This document shows positions 26,112-34,256 of a stretch of 64,000 nucleotides of DNA, piece by piece (the first letter of the stretch is position 1; the number at the start of each line of letters is the position of its first letter). Source of the stretch: Mycolicibacterium stellerae (GTDB lineage: Bacteria; Actinomycetota; Actinomycetes; Mycobacteriales; Mycobacteriaceae); the NCBI RefSeq assembly GCF_003719305.1, contig NZ_RARC01000020.1, positions 54,048 through 118,047 of the forward strand. The letters run 5' to 3'. The notes below the pieces were generated by a model. It was given only the letters and a program-made list of their open reading frames with translations. It did not search any database and had not been told where the DNA came from. The translations under genes were made by a program, and so were the position numbers.

Positions 26112-27925
26112 CGGGCGTTCTGCGCCAGGTAGAGCCTCTTGTAGAGGCCGCCCTCGGCCATCAGCGCGTCATGGTCGCCCGTCTGGGCGATACGACCGTC
26201 CTCGAGAACCAGAATCCGATCGGCAACCGCGGCAATGAAATCCATGTCGTGACTGATGACGATGCAGGTGCGGTCCCGCGCATAACCCCGGATCACGCCG
26301 GTCAGCCGCGCCCGTTGGTCGGCGTCGAGGTTCTCGGTCGGTTCGTCGAGCAGCAGCACCTCGGGTTGACGCAGCAGGCAGCGTGCGAGCGCGATGAGTC
26401 GCTTCTGTCCGCCTGAGGGCACCTGCACGTCGACCACGGTGTCGTAGCCGTCGCGCAGTTTCGCCGGGTCGGCGATGATCGAGTGCACGTGGGCGCTCTC
26501 GCAGGCCTCTTCGATCTCGGCGTCGGTGGCGTCCGGCTTGGCCAACCGGATGTTCTCCCGGATCGTGTCTTTGACGAAGAACGGGAACTGCGCGAGCTTG
26601 GAGACCTGGTCACGCAGCGACGCGATGGTGACGCCCGCAATGTCGTGTCCGTCGAGCAGAATTCGGCCCTGCCGCGGATCCAGGAACCGCAGCACCAGGT
26701 TGAACACCGTCGACTTTCCCGATCCGGTACCGCCGACCAGGGCGACCGTCTCGCCCTCGGCGATCGTGAACGACAACCCGTCGAGGATGGTCTGGTCCTC
26801 CGTATAGCCGAACGTGACACCATCGAGGGCGAGATTGCCGTGCACGTCGCCCAGCGGCACCGCGACCGCCGGCTCTGTAACCGTTGGACGGGTATCGAGA
26901 AGTTCATAGGTCGATGCCGCGTTCGGCGCCACCGACTTGTAGGTGGTGTAGGCGCCCATCACCCGCTGCGCCGCACCGAACATCGTCGGAACCATCCCGG
27001 TGAAAACGATCAGGCCCGCGAACGTCAGCCCGAAGCTCGAACTGAAGCCGATACCGACCAGCAACACCACGACGGTGCTGAGCGCGACGAACACCTGAGA
27101 TCCGTTCGCGGTCGCCTGCATCCACACCACGGAGCTCGCATCGCTTCGCGCAGCGTCATCGGAGATTGCGCGAAACCGCTTGCTGCGCATGGGCGCAGCA
27201 TTGAACATCTGAATCTCGGCGATCCCACTCACCGTCTGTTCGAGCTCAGCGGCCATCGCACGGTCGGCTCCCATCACCCGCCGCATCGCCGTCTGGACGC
27301 CGCGGCCAGCGTATTTCAGTGTCAGCAGGGCCAGCGGAGTGAGTGCCAGCGCGGCGACAGTCATCTGCCAGGACAGTGCCAACAGATAGCCGACCGCCAC
27401 CATCAAGACGACGATATCGATCAACGGCGGGAGCAGGCAGCTCGTCAGAAGGCGTTGCACGGCGGCGGGTTCGACGGTGACCCGTTGGATCAACTCGCCG
27501 GTGCGTGAACTGGTGAAGAAATCCAGCGACATCGACTGGACGTGGTCATGGACGCGTTGGCGGATATCGACCAGCAGCACCCGGTCGACCTTCGCACCGA
27601 CCCAGGCGTCGACGAAGTACATGAATTGAGTCAGCACCAACGAGCCCGCCCATGTCGCCAAGAGCACCGCGAACGGGACAGGGCCTGCCAACGAGGCGAG
27701 CAGGCCGTTCTCGCGGGCCACCAGCGGGCCCCGCATTCCCCACACGCTGCCGAGGTTTCCGCTCTGGCCTGCGTCGGCGACCACCTGTGCCAACGGCCCG
27801 AAAGACGCAGCCGACACGTATGGCAGCGCCGACGCCACCACACCGAGGAGAAGCGAGACGACGATGAGGCCGCGCACCGCGCGCAGCATGCCCAAACTTC
27901 GCCACACCAGTCCCCGTGTCGTCAT
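26108..27925 (-). CDS. ABC exporter (permease-ATPase fusion) A of the lanthipeptide cluster
   Basis: This 605-residue half-transporter has an N-terminal six-helix exporter domain (about 1-330) and a C-terminal ATPase (about 360-605). Walker A is GGTGSGKST, the signature loop is PSGGQ (in place of LSGGQ), Walker B is LLLDEP with the catalytic Glu, and the switch His is in ISHD. There is no C39 peptidase domain at the N terminus, so it would not cut the leader itself. It is clearly paralogous to exporter B at 29068 (same QVPSGGQKRLIALARCLLR and DEPTENLDADQ blocks). The pair probably forms a heterodimer, or one exports and one protects the producer. It lies on the same strand as exporter B and lanM but is separated from them by a methyltransferase on the other strand. 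It may use its own promoter near 27950. Confidence 0.88.
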   Translation of the reverse strand: MTTRGLVWRSLGMLRAVRGLIVVSLLLGVVASALPYVSAASFGPLAQVVADAGQSGNLGSVWGMRGPLVARENGLLASLAGPVPFAVLLATWAGSLVLTQFMYFVDAWVGAKVDRVLLVDIRQRVHDHVQSMSLDFFTSSRTGELIQRVTVEPAAVQRLLTSCLLPPLIDIVVLMVAVGYLLALSWQMTVAALALTPLALLTLKYAGRGVQTAMRRVMGADRAMAAELEQTVSGIAEIQMFNAAPMRSKRFRAISDDAARSDASSVVWMQATANGSQVFVALSTVVVLLVGIGFSSSFGLTFAGLIVFTGMVPTMFGAAQRVMGAYTTYKSVAPNAASTYELLDTRPTVTEPAVAVPLGDVHGNLALDGVTFGYTEDQTILDGLSFTIAEGETVALVGGTGSGKSTVFNLVLRFLDPRQGRILLDGHDIAGVTIASLRDQVSKLAQFPFFVKDTIRENIRLAKPDATDAEIEEACESAHVHSIIADPAKLRDGYDTVVDVQVPSGGQKRLIALARCLLRQPEVLLLDEPTENLDADQRARLTGVIRGYARDRTCIVISHDMDFIAAVADRILVLEDGRIAQTGDHDALMAEGGLYKRLYLAQNAR

Positions 27926-27972
27926 GCATACAGAATGGAGTAACCCTCGGGGCGCTGTCCTAGAGTCGAGCC

Positions 27973-29058
27973 GTGACCGCGCAGAAGATGCCGCCCCCCA
28001 GACTCGTCCGCGCCATGGAACGTGCCCGCCACGTCATCGGCAGCGTCCATCGCCGTACCGCACCGCCCGCGGCGACGATGCTGGAGATGATCATTGGGGC
28101 CTGGCGCGCGCAGGGCATCGCCGTTGCCGCCGACCTCAAGGTCGCCGACGCGCTTGCCGACGGACCGCTGACCGCCGACGAACTCGCCCGGCGTGTCGGC
28201 GCTGACCCCGATGCGCTCGCCAGGTTGATGCGGGCGCTGATCAGCGAGGGCATCTTCACCCGCAAAGGCAACCGTTTCGCGCTCAATGCGCTCGGTGAGA
28301 CGCTGCGCTCCGACGCGCCGATGTCGATGGCAGGCATGGCGCGGATGGTGGGCCATCCGCAGTACCGCGAACACTGGAGCGGGTTGGTCGACGCCGTAAG
28401 GACCGGGGAGGCGTATCCACCCAAACTGCGCGGCATGGGCTCGTGGGAATGGCTCGAAACGCAACCTGAGTTCGCCGCGATCTTCAACGATGCGATGACG
28501 AGCGTATCGGAGTTCGCCGTCGAACCGGTTATCGCCGCCTATGACTTCTCCCCGTTCGTGACCATCGTCGACGTCGGCGGCGGGCACGGGCGGCTGCTTT
28601 CGGCGATTCTCGCGGCGACTCCCGGCGCCCGCGGTGTCCTCTACGACCTTCCTCAGGTCGTCGAGGGGGCACCGGAGCTGCTGCGCAGATACGGGGTTGC
28701 CGACCGGGTGCAGGTCGAGGGCGGGTCCTTCCTCGACGCCGTACCTGAGGGCGGCGACGCGTACGTGATGAAGAACGTCATCCATGACTGGCCCGACGCC
28801 GAGTCCCTGACGATCCTGAAGAACGTCCGGGACGCGGCGAAGCCCGGTGACACTCTGCTGTTGGTCGAGTTCGTGATCCCGGAGCACGACCGCGCGTTCA
28901 TCGGCAAGTGGGCCGACATGGAGATGCTCGTGCAAGTCGCCGCCCGGGAACGAACGGCCGACGAATACGGGAAGCTCTACGAGCAGGCCGGTTTTCGGTT
29001 GACCCGCGTGGTGCCGACCGCGGCGCCGATCAGCCTGGTGGAAGGCAGGGCGGTCTGA
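27973..29058 (+). CDS. SAM-dependent O-methyltransferase (Methyltransf_2 type)
   Basis: This 361-residue enzyme has an N-terminal winged-helix dimerisation domain (about 40-120, DELARRVGADPDALARLMRAL) and a C-terminal SAM fold with DVGGGHGRLLSAIL. The catalytic-base region NVIHDWPDAESL is that of plant and bacterial O-methyltransferases such as those acting on polyketide or carotenoid hydroxyls. The start is GTG 27973. It lies between the two exporter genes on the opposite strand. A tailoring role on the lanthipeptide (for example its single Tyr, residue 39) is possible, but this family usually methylates small molecules, so it could equally be a bystander. The stop is 9 bases from the exporter B stop. 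Confidence 0.85.
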   Translation: MTAQKMPPPRLVRAMERARHVIGSVHRRTAPPAATMLEMIIGAWRAQGIAVAADLKVADALADGPLTADELARRVGADPDALARLMRALISEGIFTRKGNRFALNALGETLRSDAPMSMAGMARMVGHPQYREHWSGLVDAVRTGEAYPPKLRGMGSWEWLETQPEFAAIFNDAMTSVSEFAVEPVIAAYDFSPFVTIVDVGGGHGRLLSAILAATPGARGVLYDLPQVVEGAPELLRRYGVADRVQVEGGSFLDAVPEGGDAYVMKNVIHDWPDAESLTILKNVRDAAKPGDTLLLVEFVIPEHDRAFIGKWADMEMLVQVAARERTADEYGKLYEQAGFRLTRVVPTAAPISLVEGRAV

Positions 29059-29067
29059 CGACGATCG

Positions 29068-30855
29068 TCATTGGGCGCCTTGCTCTGCGGCGCGGCCGTC
29101 GGCCAGCACGAATATTCGGTCGGAAACGGCCGTGACGAAGTCCATGTCGTGGCTGATCACGATGCAGGTCCGGGTGCGGGCGTAGTCACGGATGACCCGC
29201 GTCAACCGCGTGCGCTGATCCGCGTCGAGGTTCTCGGTCGGCTCGTCGAGGAGCAGAACCTGCGGCTTGCGCAGTAGACAGCGCGCCAGCGCGATCAACC
29301 GCTTCTGCCCCCCAGAGGGCACCTGCACGTCGACGATGGTGTCGTAACCGCGGGGAATCTTTGTGGGATCAACGATGAAGTCATGCACTTGGGCCAGCAC
29401 GCACGCTTTCTCGACGTCTGCGTCGCTGGCATCCGGCCGCGCCATCCGCACATTCTCGCGGATGGTGTCTTTGGCGAAGTATGGAAACTGGGCCAGCTTT
29501 GAGACCTGCTCACGAAGAGACCTGATGGTGACGCCACTGATGTCGTGACCGTCGAGGATGATCCGGCCGCATTGCGGTTCTAGGAATCGCAGCAACAAGT
29601 TGAATACTGTGGTCTTGCCGCACCCTATCGGCCCAACCAACGCGACCGTCTCGCCTGCTCCGATCGAGAAGGACAGCCCGTCGAGAACCGTCTGTTCAGA
29701 CGAATAGCTGAATGTGACATTCTCGAAGACGATGTTGCCGTGAACATTGTTCAGTGGCAGCGCATCCGGAGAGTCGTGCACGGTGGGTTTCGTATCGAGC
29801 AGCTCGTAGGTGGCGACCACGTTGGGATACACCGACCTGTAGGCGGTATAGGCCGCGACGATCCGCTGCACAGCGGCGAACATCGTCGGAACGAACCCGA
29901 CGAATACCACCAGGCCTGCGAACGTCAAGCCGAAGCTGGCGGAGTATGCGATACCGACAAGCAAGACCAGCACCGTGTTCAACGCGACAAGGACTTGAAC
30001 GCTGGTCGTGCCGGTGTTGGTCCAGACCAACACCATCGCAATGCCTTTCGCGGCCGCCTCGGACACGGTTCGAAACCGAACGCTGCGTCGTCGTTCAGCG
30101 TTGAAGACCTGCACCTCCGATATGCCGCTGACCGTCTCTTCCAACTCGCCGCCCAGCAAGCGGTGCGCCATCATCATCCGCTGCGTGGCTGACTGGACTC
30201 CTCTGCCGGTGATTCGGAGGGCGATGAAAGCGAAAGGCGAAAGCACCAGCGCCACAATGGTCATCTGCCATGACAGTGCGATGAGGTACGCCAGCGCCAC
30301 GACCAAGACGATGGCGTCGACCGACGGCGGGATCAAACACACGGTCAGCAACCGCTGAACACCTGCGGCCTCCAACTGCACCCGCTGCATCAGTGCGCCG
30401 ACACGGGAACCGGTGAAGAAGTCCAGCGAAAGCGTCTGAATGTGATCGTGAACGCGCTGGCGGATGACCGTTAGCATCCGCCAGTCGACACGAGCGTCGA
30501 TCCAGGACTTGACGAGGCCGAGCAGCTGCGCCGACAGCAACGCGACTGCCCAGACGATCAGCAGCGTACCGAACGGCATGGGAGTGGCCAGCCAGCCCAG
30601 CGCGCCGCCCCCGGCCTCGTCGCGGCGGCTCAGCAACGACCCTTCCAGACCCCAAACACCTGCCAGATTTCCCTGCATGCCCGCATCGGCAACAGACTGC
30701 ATTACAGGGCCGAATGCCGCGTTTGCCACGAACGGCAGCGCCGAAACCGCGAGGCCGAGGGCGATCGACGCAGCGACTGCACCCTTGACCTCGCCGAGCA
30801 TTGTGGCGCTGCGCCAGACGTAGGAGCCCGCCTCGCGACGCGTTGGCTTCATCAC
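29068..30855 (-). CDS. ABC exporter (permease-ATPase fusion) B of the lanthipeptide cluster
   Basis: This 595-residue half-transporter is similar in every domain to exporter A. It has six membrane helices in about the first 330 residues, then an ATPase with Walker A GPIGCGKTT, signature PSGGQ, Walker B LLLDEP and ISHD. It lacks a peptidase domain. It stops soon after the last ATPase strand (RIFVLADGRAAEQGAQ), about 20 residues short of exporter A, so the usual C-terminal helix is missing. Its start (GTG 30855, or ATG 30852) directly abuts the lanM stop codon (30856-30858), so the two genes are almost certainly translated from one message. Export of the modified peptide is the natural role. 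Confidence 0.9.
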   Translation of the reverse strand: MMKPTRREAGSYVWRSATMLGEVKGAVAASIALGLAVSALPFVANAAFGPVMQSVADAGMQGNLAGVWGLEGSLLSRRDEAGGGALGWLATPMPFGTLLIVWAVALLSAQLLGLVKSWIDARVDWRMLTVIRQRVHDHIQTLSLDFFTGSRVGALMQRVQLEAAGVQRLLTVCLIPPSVDAIVLVVALAYLIALSWQMTIVALVLSPFAFIALRITGRGVQSATQRMMMAHRLLGGELEETVSGISEVQVFNAERRRSVRFRTVSEAAAKGIAMVLVWTNTGTTSVQVLVALNTVLVLLVGIAYSASFGLTFAGLVVFVGFVPTMFAAVQRIVAAYTAYRSVYPNVVATYELLDTKPTVHDSPDALPLNNVHGNIVFENVTFSYSSEQTVLDGLSFSIGAGETVALVGPIGCGKTTVFNLLLRFLEPQCGRIILDGHDISGVTIRSLREQVSKLAQFPYFAKDTIRENVRMARPDASDADVEKACVLAQVHDFIVDPTKIPRGYDTIVDVQVPSGGQKRLIALARCLLRKPQVLLLDEPTENLDADQRTRLTRVIRDYARTRTCIVISHDMDFVTAVSDRIFVLADGRAAEQGAQ

Positions 30856-33800
30856 CTACTCCCACACCAGGACGTTGGGCAACGACGGATTGACCGCCCG
30901 CAACAACGTGTAACCCACCCCTGCGATACCGCGGAATAGGCCGAGGTTGAATCGGCTGGTCCCACCGCTCCACCGATAATCGCCAGTGGCACGGCGTGTT
31001 TCGACGACGGTCTGCAGACGCTCGATGGCCAGCTCGCGCAGTTCGCCGCGGTCCAACACGTCGCCGGCCTCGGTGAGGAATTCGATGCTGCCCAGCGTTC
31101 CGCAGCACAGTGTGTCGGTCGTCGCAGGCCATGCATCCGCAACACCGTCGAGGGCACGGCCAATGTCGTGTGCGCGCAACTCGAGGGGTTCACCCGCGTG
31201 TTTCGTCATGGCGATGCGCGCCAACCCGATGCCAGCAGATCCGTAACACCATTTGCACGGCCAGGCCGAGTCGGCTATGCCTCGAAGATCCGCCCATCCG
31301 CGATGGGCGGTGTCGAACGTGGAGTTCTCGAACGCGATACATTCCGTCGCCTCATGTGCGAACTCCTGAGTTCCAGTCGCCGACGACAACGATGCCAGGC
31401 TGTACGCAAATCCCGCCGCTCCGTGCGACATACCGTTGAGCGGGTGGCCGAAGACGGGGCTCGTCCAGGTGCGGGCCCCGGGCTGCCCGGCCCGCTGATG
31501 GCCCGTCAACCGGCGCCCGCACTTCTCGGCGAGTTCGAGCGCGTCCTCGCGGCCGCTCTGTCGATACAGCCGAAGGAGACCAAGAATCGCACCTGCACTT
31601 CCGCTGAGGACGTCCAGGTGGTGGTCGTCGGCGATCACTTCCTCAGTGATCAGCGCCGCCGCGGCGTGGGCATCGTCGAGCACGGCTTCGTCATCGACCA
31701 GGGCGGCGATCACCGCAAGGGCATAAACGATCGATCCGAGACCGAGGCCTCCGCCGATCCCCAATGACCGCGCGATACGCGCCGGGTTGCGACCACGCAT
31801 TTGCCGACGCAAACCCGCCACGGCCGAGCGCGCCAACTCCTTGGCCTCGGCATCGCCGGTAACGGCACCGTAGGCGGCAAGAAACACACCGATGCCGCAG
31901 CTTCCGTTGTAAAGATCCGGGCCAAGCACGACGAGCTGGGAGATTTCGGAGTCGCCAAGCCAGTCGAGGCCGATCCACGCCGCGCTTCGGCCCCGCCGGA
32001 CCGCATGCGAGGCCAGAGCCGCCGCAATGGCGCCGGCCTCCGCGGTGAACACGGCCTCGACAGACGCAGTGCCTGCGGTGCGGACCATGAGCGGTTGGGG
32101 TGGCCGATGCCGGAGTAGATCGGTGTTCTGTCGAATCACCTCGAGTTGCCATTCGATCTCACGATCGTCGAGTTCACCCAGCCGCCCGGTTGCGCGGTGG
32201 ATACCCGGGCCGGTGTCGGTGGTGAAATGCGGAACGTTCAAATCGACGAGCGCGGCTCGCTCCTCTCGCAACAGGGGCCACATCGGGTCGGAATCGATCT
32301 CCCAATCAGCCAGCCTCGCAACGAAGTCCGCCTGCGCTGACCAGACGGCGCCATCATCCATCATGTGGCGATCCCGCAAGCGATTGAGCAGGAAACCGTA
32401 GAACCGCGTCGGGCGAATGACCGTCCGGATCTGCAGCCCGGTGAAGTCGCCGAAGAGGGCGGTGACAGTTTTCTGTCGCAGGAAGCGTGCATATTCAGCG
32501 AAACCCGACATCAGATCGTCGATGTGGTCGCCGAGGCTGCCGCGCTGCCCGTCGAAATAGGGCAGGTTGGACACCGTGGCGACGGTGTCGGTCACCTTCA
32601 CCGGACTCATCGAGTCGGTGTTGACGTCGGTCCAGCGCACCGTCACCCGGGACGACGAATTGGAGTTGACACCGCCGATCACGAAAACCTTGCTGGTCGA
32701 GTGCCTTCCGTAGGCAGGCAGCAAGCCGATAGTGAGGACGGAGTTGACCACCGTCTCCATGGCGGCTGCGTACGCCTGCCCGGTGTCGTTGGTGAGATCG
32801 CCGTAGACGCGTGCATCGGCAGCCTGCAGAATCATCTCCAGATCGATGGGCACGGGATGTGATCCGGCAGCCAGTATGTTCTCCTGATGCATGTCGACCG
32901 CAACGAATACGTGGAACAGTGCCAGCCAGGCACCAGCTCTGAAGAAGAACAGCGCAAAGTCTTGTGCGCATGTGCATTTCGTGTGCTCGATGAATTCCGT
33001 CCAGCCGTAGCCTTCCCGGGCAAGTACCTGCACAGCGCGCAGATCGATCGGCGGGGTGGATGCGTTGAGCCTGCCGACCAGCGCCGCCCAGACGGCGTCG
33101 ACGCTCAGGTCTTTCGGCTTGTAGACCACGCGCTCACCGGTCTCGAACTCGAGGATCCTCACGGAGCGGCCGAAATTGTGCCGATCCGACAGCCGGCCCT
33201 CGATCGCCGCCACCCGCGACACTGAATCAGTGCCGAGCAGCTCACGCCGGATGGCCTCGATGTCGGCCGCCAACCGCGTGACGAACTCGTGTGACGAGTC
33301 AATCCATTGCCGGGTGAGCGAACTCATCAACCGCAACAGGACGGGTTTCGCCTCGAAGAGCCGTCGGAATCCCGCGGTCTTCATGTCCGCGACGAATTCG
33401 AGGTAGCCGGTACCTCGGCCGCGCGCTTCTGCGAAGAGATCGTAGATCGCCGGTGCCGACAGCTCTGACAGGTCGGACATCAGAGCATCCCGCAAATCAC
33501 CTACAGAGCTTTCGCTCAGGTTGTCTCGCGCCGCGGGCGTGAGCCCGTCCCAGAGGCGGGCGGCCGCGGCGTCGATCACCGGCGTCAACAAGTGCTCGAA
33601 GGGCACAGTCGAGCCAGGCTCGACTGTGCCCTTTTCGGGTCGTTCGAGGGCCGCGGCGACCCAGCTGGCGTCCTCGATCCACGCCGGGGAACCGGTATAG
33701 ACGGCCGCGAGCCTGGCCAGGACATCCTGACGCGACAGCCCGTCGCGGTCCAGCCGCCGCTTGAACAATGCCGTGTCGGAGCCGGCCGCCGCCCGGCACC

Positions 33801-33927
33801 AGGCCTCGTAGCGGCGTTCGGCGAGATCGGTGGCGCGCAGCTGCTCCGGCGATGCTGGACCGGCTGCGGAGAGCAGCTCGTCGATCGTCGCAGCGCGGTT
33901 CACGATGCGCTCGTCGCCTGGCTCCAC
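30856..33927 (-). CDS. lanM: Class II lanthipeptide synthetase LanM with a CCG zinc site
   Basis: This bifunctional 1023-residue enzyme dehydrates Ser/Thr in the precursor by phosphorylation and elimination, then adds Cys thiols to form (methyl)lanthionine rings. The dehydratase half (DUF4135, about 110-600) shows the kinase-like residues VYKPK (Lys270, Lys272), DMHQEN (Asp345, His347, Asn350) and Asp362 in IDLEM. The LanC-like half (about 650-1023) has MSHGAAG with His835, Cys894 in WCYGSAGIG, and Cys941-Cys942-Gly943 in LCCGTLG. Canonical LanC and LanM zinc sites use Cys, Cys and His (CHG). Here the third ligand would be a Cys, as in the relaxed-specificity ProcM group. Start is GTG 33927 with GGGGGAG just upstream. 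Divergent from the precursor gene, 188 bases away. The enzyme class is certain. Confidence 0.95.
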   Translation of the reverse strand: MEPGDERIVNRAATIDELLSAAGPASPEQLRATDLAERRYEAWCRAAAGSDTALFKRRLDRDGLSRQDVLARLAAVYTGSPAWIEDASWVAAALERPEKGTVEPGSTVPFEHLLTPVIDAAAARLWDGLTPAARDNLSESSVGDLRDALMSDLSELSAPAIYDLFAEARGRGTGYLEFVADMKTAGFRRLFEAKPVLLRLMSSLTRQWIDSSHEFVTRLAADIEAIRRELLGTDSVSRVAAIEGRLSDRHNFGRSVRILEFETGERVVYKPKDLSVDAVWAALVGRLNASTPPIDLRAVQVLAREGYGWTEFIEHTKCTCAQDFALFFFRAGAWLALFHVFVAVDMHQENILAAGSHPVPIDLEMILQAADARVYGDLTNDTGQAYAAAMETVVNSVLTIGLLPAYGRHSTSKVFVIGGVNSNSSSRVTVRWTDVNTDSMSPVKVTDTVATVSNLPYFDGQRGSLGDHIDDLMSGFAEYARFLRQKTVTALFGDFTGLQIRTVIRPTRFYGFLLNRLRDRHMMDDGAVWSAQADFVARLADWEIDSDPMWPLLREERAALVDLNVPHFTTDTGPGIHRATGRLGELDDREIEWQLEVIRQNTDLLRHRPPQPLMVRTAGTASVEAVFTAEAGAIAAALASHAVRRGRSAAWIGLDWLGDSEISQLVVLGPDLYNGSCGIGVFLAAYGAVTGDAEAKELARSAVAGLRRQMRGRNPARIARSLGIGGGLGLGSIVYALAVIAALVDDEAVLDDAHAAAALITEEVIADDHHLDVLSGSAGAILGLLRLYRQSGREDALELAEKCGRRLTGHQRAGQPGARTWTSPVFGHPLNGMSHGAAGFAYSLASLSSATGTQEFAHEATECIAFENSTFDTAHRGWADLRGIADSAWPCKWCYGSAGIGLARIAMTKHAGEPLELRAHDIGRALDGVADAWPATTDTLCCGTLGSIEFLTEAGDVLDRGELRELAIERLQTVVETRRATGDYRWSGGTSRFNLGLFRGIAGVGYTLLRAVNPSLPNVLVWE

Positions 33928-34115
33928 GCGCTCCCCCGAACCAATCGAGCAAGGCGTTGCACCTTAGCTGCGCAATGACCCGGCTAATTCACAGAGAATC
34001 CACAGATTATTCAACCACCGGCGGTGGCTGCCCTGCTCATACTGCTAGAAAATTAACTGATCCGTCAGGATCTGCGGAGACTTTTGATGGTCAAGAAACC
34101 GAAGGGAGCTTAGCC
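33928..34115. promoter_or_regulatory. Divergent promoter region between lanM and the precursor gene
   Basis: These 188 bases are AT-richer than the surroundings and must hold promoters for lanM (minus) and the precursor (plus). Visible elements are an inverted repeat CCACC-GGC-GGTGG (34015-34027), an AT-rich stretch TAGAAAATTAA (about 34045-34055) that could include a -10 element, and an inverted repeat GATCC-GTCA-GGATC (34059-34072) just downstream that could be an operator. A GAAGGGAG ribosome site (34101-34108) serves the precursor. No second precursor ORF with Cys and Ser content was found here. Confidence 0.5.
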
Positions 34116-34256
34116 ATGGGCACCGCAATCAAGGACGACGTCTTCACGAGGGACATATCCGACGCGGCCCTCGAAAACATGGGCGGCATGTCAGCCGCCG
34201 CCCAAGCCGCTTGTTCGCTGTGGAGCAGCTACGAAGCGTGCGGTTGCACCTGCTGA
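34116..34256 (+). CDS. lanA: Class II lanthipeptide precursor peptide LanA
   Basis: This 46-residue peptide is encoded divergently from lanM, with a GAAGGGAG ribosome site 7 bases before the ATG. The acidic leader (about residues 1-24) ends in LENMGG, matching the ELxxIxGG-like cleavage motif of class II leaders. Cleavage after Gly24 would leave a 22-residue core, MSAAAQAACSLW followed by SSYEACGCTC. The core has four Cys (33, 42, 44, 46), four Ser (26, 34, 37, 38) and Thr45. Since rings form to Cys from an upstream dehydrated residue, Cys33 can only pair with Ser26, and up to four rings are possible. The last 28 bases overlap the 3' end of the TetR gene on the opposite strand. Identification rests on the adjacent LanM and the leader motif. 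Confidence 0.88.
   Translation: MGTAIKDDVFTRDISDAALENMGGMSAAAQAACSLWSSYEACGCTC

Noticed and set aside
33768..34115. In-frame upstream extension of the lanthipeptide precursor
   Set aside because: The extension lies over the lanM start, looks non-coding, and a good ribosome site precedes the ATG at 34116.
34116..34256. Mersacidin-type CTxTxEC lipid II-binding motif in the core peptide
   Set aside because: The core has SSYEAC and CGCTC, but no Glu directly before Cys within a CTxTxEC pattern. Resemblance is partial only.
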